From positions 1-18,673 of the forward strand of contig CAZXDS010000047.1 in the NCBI GenBank assembly GCA_964639525.1: DNA of 18,673 nt, given 5' to 3'. Position numbers and translations under genes: made by a program. Positions 15,916 through 18,673 of the stretch are shown here, piece after piece (the stretch's first letter is position 1; the number at the start of each line of letters is the position of its first letter). Source of the DNA: CAZXDS01 sp964639525. GTDB taxonomy: Bacteria > Bacteroidota > Ignavibacteria > Ignavibacteriales > Melioribacteraceae. The notes under the pieces are model-generated. The model did not search any database. It was not told the origin of the DNA and saw only the letters and a program-made list of their open reading frames with translations.

Positions 15916-17415
15916 TTATTCTTCCTCCGGTTCTTCCGATAAATCATTTCCCGGCAATTCCAATACCTTTTTTGATTCAACAGCAGTAAATGTTTCAACA
16001 TCTTTAAGTTTTCTTTCCAGCACATTAGTTCTTGTTGTTCGCAACGTTTCAAGAGTTCCGGAAGCTGTATTTAATTGTTTATGAACTTTTGATAAAACCC
16101 CGGAAAACTCTTTAAATTCAAACTTTACAGCTTTTAATATATCCCAAACTTCACTGCTTCTTTTTTGAACCGCCAGCGTTCTGAAGCCCATCTGCAAACT
16201 ATTCAACAAAGCTGATAAAGTAGTTGGACCTGTAACCGTAATTTTATATTTCCTTTGCAACGTTTCAAACAATCCCGGATGCCTTAGTACTTCCGCATAT
16301 AAACTTTCAATGGGTAAAAACATAATACCAAAATCCGTTGTGTGCGGAGGGTCAATATATTTTTCACTTATACTTTTAGCAAAACTTTCTATTTTTTTTG
16401 TCAGCACTTTCTGAGAATTTTCAATTTCGGTTTTATCTCCTCTGTCAAATGCGTCGAGAAGTGAATGGTAATCTTCAATCGGAAATTTGGAATCAATCGG
16501 CAGCCAAACCTCTCTGTCCGAATCTTTTCCGGGAAATTTTATTGCAAACTCAACATTAGCCTGGCTGCCCTTTTTTGTTGCTACATTTTTTGAATATTGC
16601 TCAGGAGTTAATATTTGTTCCAAAATATTCTCAAGCTGATATTCGCCAAGTACTCCTCTTGTTTTTACATTTGTCAAAACTTTTTTCAAATCTCCCACGC
16701 CGGTTGCGATAGTCTGCATTTCTCCCAATCCTTTGTGCACTTGCTCCAACCTATCACTCACTTGTTTAAATGATTCACCCAAACGCTTTTCCAAAGTGGT
16801 TTGCAGTTTTTCGTCAACAGTCTTTCTCATTTCGTTAAGCTGCTTTTCGTTGTCTTCTCTAATGGCTTTCAACTGATTTTCAATTGTGTGTTCAACCTCT
16901 TTAATATTTCCGGTTACCTGCTTATTTACATCAACTTGCTGCTTGCCGAAATCTCCGAATTTTTGTCTGAGTAACTCATTTAAGTCTTTAATATTTTCCG
17001 AAAATTTAACTTCAAATGATTTTAGGGCATTCGAGAGTTCATCCCTGTTTGCCTTTGCAGTTTCACCGGTTTGTTTGTTAAAATCCACTTGCTGTTGATT
17101 TTGCTGCGTGAATTTTTCATTCAGCAGATTATTTAATTCTTTAACATTTTTTGAAAACTGCTCCCCAAATGAATTGAGCGATTTGGTCAATTCATCCCTG
17201 TTAGTTTTTGAAATATCATTTGTTTCCGTTCTGTTTCTTTGAAATTCATCTTTTATTGATTTTTCAGTTTGTTCCAAAGTTGTATCAAACTTCATAATTG
17301 ATACTTCCACATCCTTTAACTGCGGTTTAATATCGACCGAAACTTTCTTTTTTAATACAATTATAATATTAATAATTACAAGTAGTATTAAAACAATTAG
17401 CATTATTTCATTCAT
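15916..17415 (-). CDS. rmuC: RmuC-family DNA recombination protein
   Basis: A 499-residue RmuC protein. The N-terminus is one membrane helix (residues 2-20, MLIVLILLVIINIIIVL), then a long coiled coil (about 30-245), and then the RmuC nuclease-like domain (about 250-460) with KTRGVLGEYQLENILEQIL, VWLPIDSKFPIEDY and GIMFLPIESLYAEVL. In E. coli RmuC limits inversions at short inverted repeats; the mechanism is unclear. The coiled coil holds two copies of a 51-residue-period unit (from N72 and from N123: NRDEL..K/ALxSF..xFSxNxKxLNxLL..KF...QQVDxNKQ). The start is ATG 17415 with AAGAGA upstream. The start region and leader are duplicated at 17991-18085. Confidence 0.93.
   Translation of the reverse strand: MNEIMLIVLILLVIINIIIVLKKKVSVDIKPQLKDVEVSIMKFDTTLEQTEKSIKDEFQRNRTETNDISKTNRDELTKSLNSFGEQFSKNVKELNNLLNEKFTQQNQQQVDFNKQTGETAKANRDELSNALKSFEVKFSENIKDLNELLRQKFGDFGKQQVDVNKQVTGNIKEVEHTIENQLKAIREDNEKQLNEMRKTVDEKLQTTLEKRLGESFKQVSDRLEQVHKGLGEMQTIATGVGDLKKVLTNVKTRGVLGEYQLENILEQILTPEQYSKNVATKKGSQANVEFAIKFPGKDSDREVWLPIDSKFPIEDYHSLLDAFDRGDKTEIENSQKVLTKKIESFAKSISEKYIDPPHTTDFGIMFLPIESLYAEVLRHPGLFETLQRKYKITVTGPTTLSALLNSLQMGFRTLAVQKRSSEVWDILKAVKFEFKEFSGVLSKVHKQLNTASGTLETLRTTRTNVLERKLKDVETFTAVESKKVLELPGNDLSEEPEEE
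16918..17202 (-). repeat. Tandem repeat inside rmuC coiled coil
   Basis: Residues 72-115 and 123-166 of RmuC align at a 51-residue offset, sharing NRDEL, a central SF, FSxN, LNxLL, KF and QQVDxNKQ. The DNA copies have diverged, so this is an old internal duplication in the coiled coil. Confidence 0.7.
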
Positions 17416-17461
17416 AGGGTTTCTCTTTTACTTTTAACATTATAATATTTAATTATTTAAA
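17368..17461 (-). repeat. Direct repeat copy A: leader and first 16 codons of rmuC
   Basis: Read on the minus strand, this copy starts with TTTAAATAATTAA, contains TATAAT at 17444-17439, and reaches the rmuC ATG 46 nt later. The first 16 codons match copy B at 41 of 48 positions by eye, including CTTGTAATTATTAAT exactly. Copy B is at 17991-18085. Confidence 0.75.
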
Positions 17462-17467
17462 TTTAGC

Positions 17468-17603
17468 TTAGTCGCTTCTTTTCCCTTTAACATAATTGTC
17501 GATATCAGAAATTTTAACAAACCAAAGTTTGTCTTTTTTGCGAGCTTTCAATGAATTCATTTTCTTTAAATAGGTTATTACTGTATTCATAAATTGTACT
17601 TAC
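17468..17603 (-). pseudogene. Remnant: end of Fic N-terminal region joined to helix-turn-helix tail
   Basis: Directly after the stop of the Fic-like fragment upstream, the same frame continues as VSTIYEYSNNLFKENEFIE, which looks like the natural continuation of Fic N-terminal domains (..GYFEAxSTxYEY..). Around 17545-17555 similarity shifts by one frame to LKARKKDKLWFVKISDIDN, resembling the end of an excisionase/HTH_17 domain (..KARKxGxxWxVxxSDID..). An ATG at 17590 opens a 40-codon frame covering this tail, but its first residues lie in the shifted frame of the Fic part. I read the stretch as a deletion scar in a Fic gene. The alternative is an independent 40-residue DNA-binding protein. Confidence 0.45.
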
Positions 17604-17825
17604 CTATTCAAAATATCCGAGTATTGCGGCAGCTTTCCGGTCAAAAGTATTTTGACCTTTTTCCAGTACTTGAACAAGCTCATTGCGATTGGTAAAAATC
17701 CCTTCAATTGCTATCGAGTTGCGTATCTCGTCTCTGAATAATGATATCCATTCACTATTTGATACCGCAATTAAATTTACGTTGTTTTTTCTTAGATCCG
17801 ATATTACTTTTGAAATTTTCTGCAT
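17604..17825 (-). pseudogene. Truncated Fic-family N-terminal fragment with inhibitory motif
   Basis: A 73-codon open frame from ATG 17825. LFRDEIRNSIAIEGIFTNRNEL (starting near residue 29) resembles the N-terminal inhibitory region of class II Fic AMPylases: SIAIEG fits the (S/T)xxxE(G/N) motif that blocks ATP in the active site. KAAAILGYFE then ends at a TAG, after which Fic-like residues continue. The catalytic core with HPFxxGNGR is absent from this and the neighbouring sequence. It is probably the dead N-terminus of a Fic gene, though a small expressed fragment cannot be excluded. The family call rests on motif resemblance only. Confidence 0.5.
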
Positions 17826-17963
17826 TGCGATACCTAAAGATTAAATAGAATAAATTAGAATAAATTTTCAAGTTTGCGTATTTACCGAACTATATTATAA
17901 CGCTAACTTATGGAAAACAAACTACTTAACAAAGTATTGTTTCCGAACAGTTCGCAAATATTA

Positions 17964-18038
17964 CTACTGATTAATGGCAATTATTATTTCATTAATAATT
18001 ACAAGGATTATTAAAATGATCAGCAGTATTTTATTCAT
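17964..18038 (-). CDS. 24-residue hydrophobic mini-ORF, duplicate of the RmuC membrane segment
   Basis: ATG 18038 to TAG 17964 encodes a 24-residue peptide beginning MNKILLIILIILVIINEI. It parallels the RmuC start MNEIMLIVLILLVIINII, and its upstream DNA is also duplicated. The frame stops where RmuC continues with KKK, so this is a truncated copy. It could be a dead fragment or an expressed single-helix peptide; only weak ribosome binding sequence is seen. Confidence 0.4.
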   Translation of the reverse strand: MNKILLIILIILVIINEIIIAINQ

Positions 18039-18085
18039 GTATTATTCTACTTAGCATTTAATATTATAATAATTAATTATTTAAA
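17991..18085 (-). repeat. Direct repeat copy B: duplicated rmuC leader and start
   Basis: On the minus strand it begins TTTAAATAATTAA, has TATAAT at 18068-18063, and reaches ATG 47 nt later, almost the same spacing as copy A (46 nt). Similarity then runs 16 codons into the mini-ORF. The copies lie about 620 bp apart and bracket the Fic remnant. Confidence 0.75.
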
Positions 18086-18261
18086 TTATGATTCTGTTGA
18101 TTTTTTTCTCGCCACATTTCTATCGCCTGATATTTATAAAGTTCATCTTCATGAATTTTAGTTAACTTTTTCCGTAAAGTATTTTCTTTTATACTAATTT
18201 TATCAGCGACTATTTTGATACTATTATTACATTCTGACATTAAGCCATTAAGTTTTTCCAT
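18073..18261 (-). CDS. Hypothetical small protein, possible helix-turn-helix
   Basis: A 62-residue charged protein from ATG 18261 with AGAAGG immediately upstream. The centre (IKIVADKISIKENTLRKKL) has the spacing of a helix-turn-helix, followed by a helical charged tail. I do not recognise a family. Its 3' end overlaps the first bases of repeat copy B. It lies 50 nt downstream of a coiled-coil gene on the same strand and may be cotranscribed with it. Confidence 0.5.
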   Translation of the reverse strand: MEKLNGLMSECNNSIKIVADKISIKENTLRKKLTKIHEDELYKYQAIEMWREKNQQNHNLNN

Positions 18262-18311
18262 GCCCTTCTATTAATATGCCGAGTTAATATAACCGAAACT
18301 GTGAAAAATAA

Positions 18312-18673
18312 TTAAAACGAATCGTCGTGTAATTGATTTAACAATCCCTCATATTTTTTTAAGTACCGTTCCTTTTCTTTCAATTGGTTACTCAGTTTTT
18401 CAACTGTTGCCTTCATATCCTTTATTAGTTCAGGAATAAAATCGTTTTTAATCCCATTTAATTTATTTGTGATATTTTTTATGGTCTGGTCAATCTCGGT
18501 TTGCATGTCTTTTACAATAATTCCTACAACTTTTGCTTGCGCAATTCTTAGTGTCTCAATTTCATTATCGCGTACCTCGCTAACATTAAATTGCTCCCGT
18601 ATCGTTAAGATGTGTTTGCTAGTATCCAAATTAATATTTGGAATAGCAATTCTGTTTACGGCATTTTCCACAG
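18312..18673 (-). CDS. Hypothetical coiled-coil protein (5' end uncertain at window edge)
   Basis: At least 119 residues, from a possible GTG at 18671; the frame is open to the edge, so the true start may be outside. About residues 40-115 are strongly helical with heptad-like hydrophobics (DQTIKNITNKLNGIKNDF, and ATVEKLSNQLKEKERYLKK), predicting a coiled coil. There is no signal peptide, membrane helix or recognised domain. The gene continues the same-strand, accessory-looking stretch upstream of rmuC. Confidence 0.6.
   Translation of the reverse strand, partial: VENAVNRIAIPNINLDTSKHILTIREQFNVSEVRDNEIETLRIAQAKVVGIIVKDMQTEIDQTIKNITNKLNGIKNDFIPELIKDMKATVEKLSNQLKEKERYLKKYEGLLNQLHDDSF

Noticed and set aside
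15798..16052. 84-codon minus-strand frame overlapping the rmuC 3' end
   Set aside because: Most of it is rmuC read in another frame and the rest is the convergent spacer; no recognisable protein.
17944..17954. Palindrome CGAACAGTTCG upstream of the Fic remnant, possible LexA-like operator
   Set aside because: The half-site spacing (one central base) does not match known LexA boxes and no second copy was seen.
1..18673. tRNA, rRNA, CRISPR array or insertion sequence
   Set aside because: None was recognised by eye; no regularly spaced repeats or transposase motifs were found.

Overview
The window is low-GC bacterial DNA with short or 4-nt-overlapping operon junctions, weak Shine-Dalgarno use and some TTG/GTG starts. 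Protein style and composition suggest a Bacteroidota/Ignavibacteriota-type organism, probably anaerobic or facultative. There is no rRNA or universal marker here, so that placement is inference only.

Region 1 (about 1-10600, minus strand) is one long operon of 13 genes. In transcription order these are MrpE, MrpF, MrpG, an MbhD/DUF4040-like subunit, an MbhE+MrpB fusion, MrpC, an MrpD-like pump, a second NuoL/MrpD-like pump, then NuoH-, NuoB-, NuoC- and NuoD-like subunits, and finally a NuoI-like ferredoxin fused to a GltD/NfnB-type flavoprotein. The last gene runs off the left edge. The count and order match, from memory, the archaeal mbxABCDFGHH'MJKLN locus, whose product is the membrane-bound sulfane sulfur reductase MBS. 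Complex I (no NuoE/F/G here) and Mbh hydrogenase fit less well. Residue-level features agree: the NuoB-like subunit has exactly three cysteines, as for a site-differentiated [4Fe-4S] cluster; the NuoD-like subunit has lost one of the four NiFe ligands; and there are two pump subunits. The terminal NAD(P)H-type flavoprotein fusion is the unusual part. The likely job is coupling electron transfer between a pyridine nucleotide (or ferredoxin) and a second low-potential partner, possibly sulfane sulfur, to H+/Na+ transport.

Region 2 (10597-10962) is an AT-rich intergenic stretch between the operon and a divergent plus-strand signalling cassette.

Region 3 (10963-15795, plus strand) holds four genes: a soluble PAS-PAS histidine kinase, an NtrC-type sigma54 activator, a STAS anti-anti-sigma-like protein and a receiver-PP2C (RsbU/SpoIIE-type) phosphatase. 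The cassette joins a two-component sigma54 circuit to a partner-switching circuit, but no dedicated RsbW-type serine kinase gene is present.

Region 4 (15796-18673, minus strand) contains rmuC and a scrambled upstream stretch. That stretch includes an apparent Fic-family pseudogene with its catalytic core deleted, a diverged duplicate of the rmuC leader and N-terminal membrane segment that now encodes a 24-residue hydrophobic peptide, a 62-residue possible helix-turn-helix protein, and a coiled-coil protein cut by the window edge.
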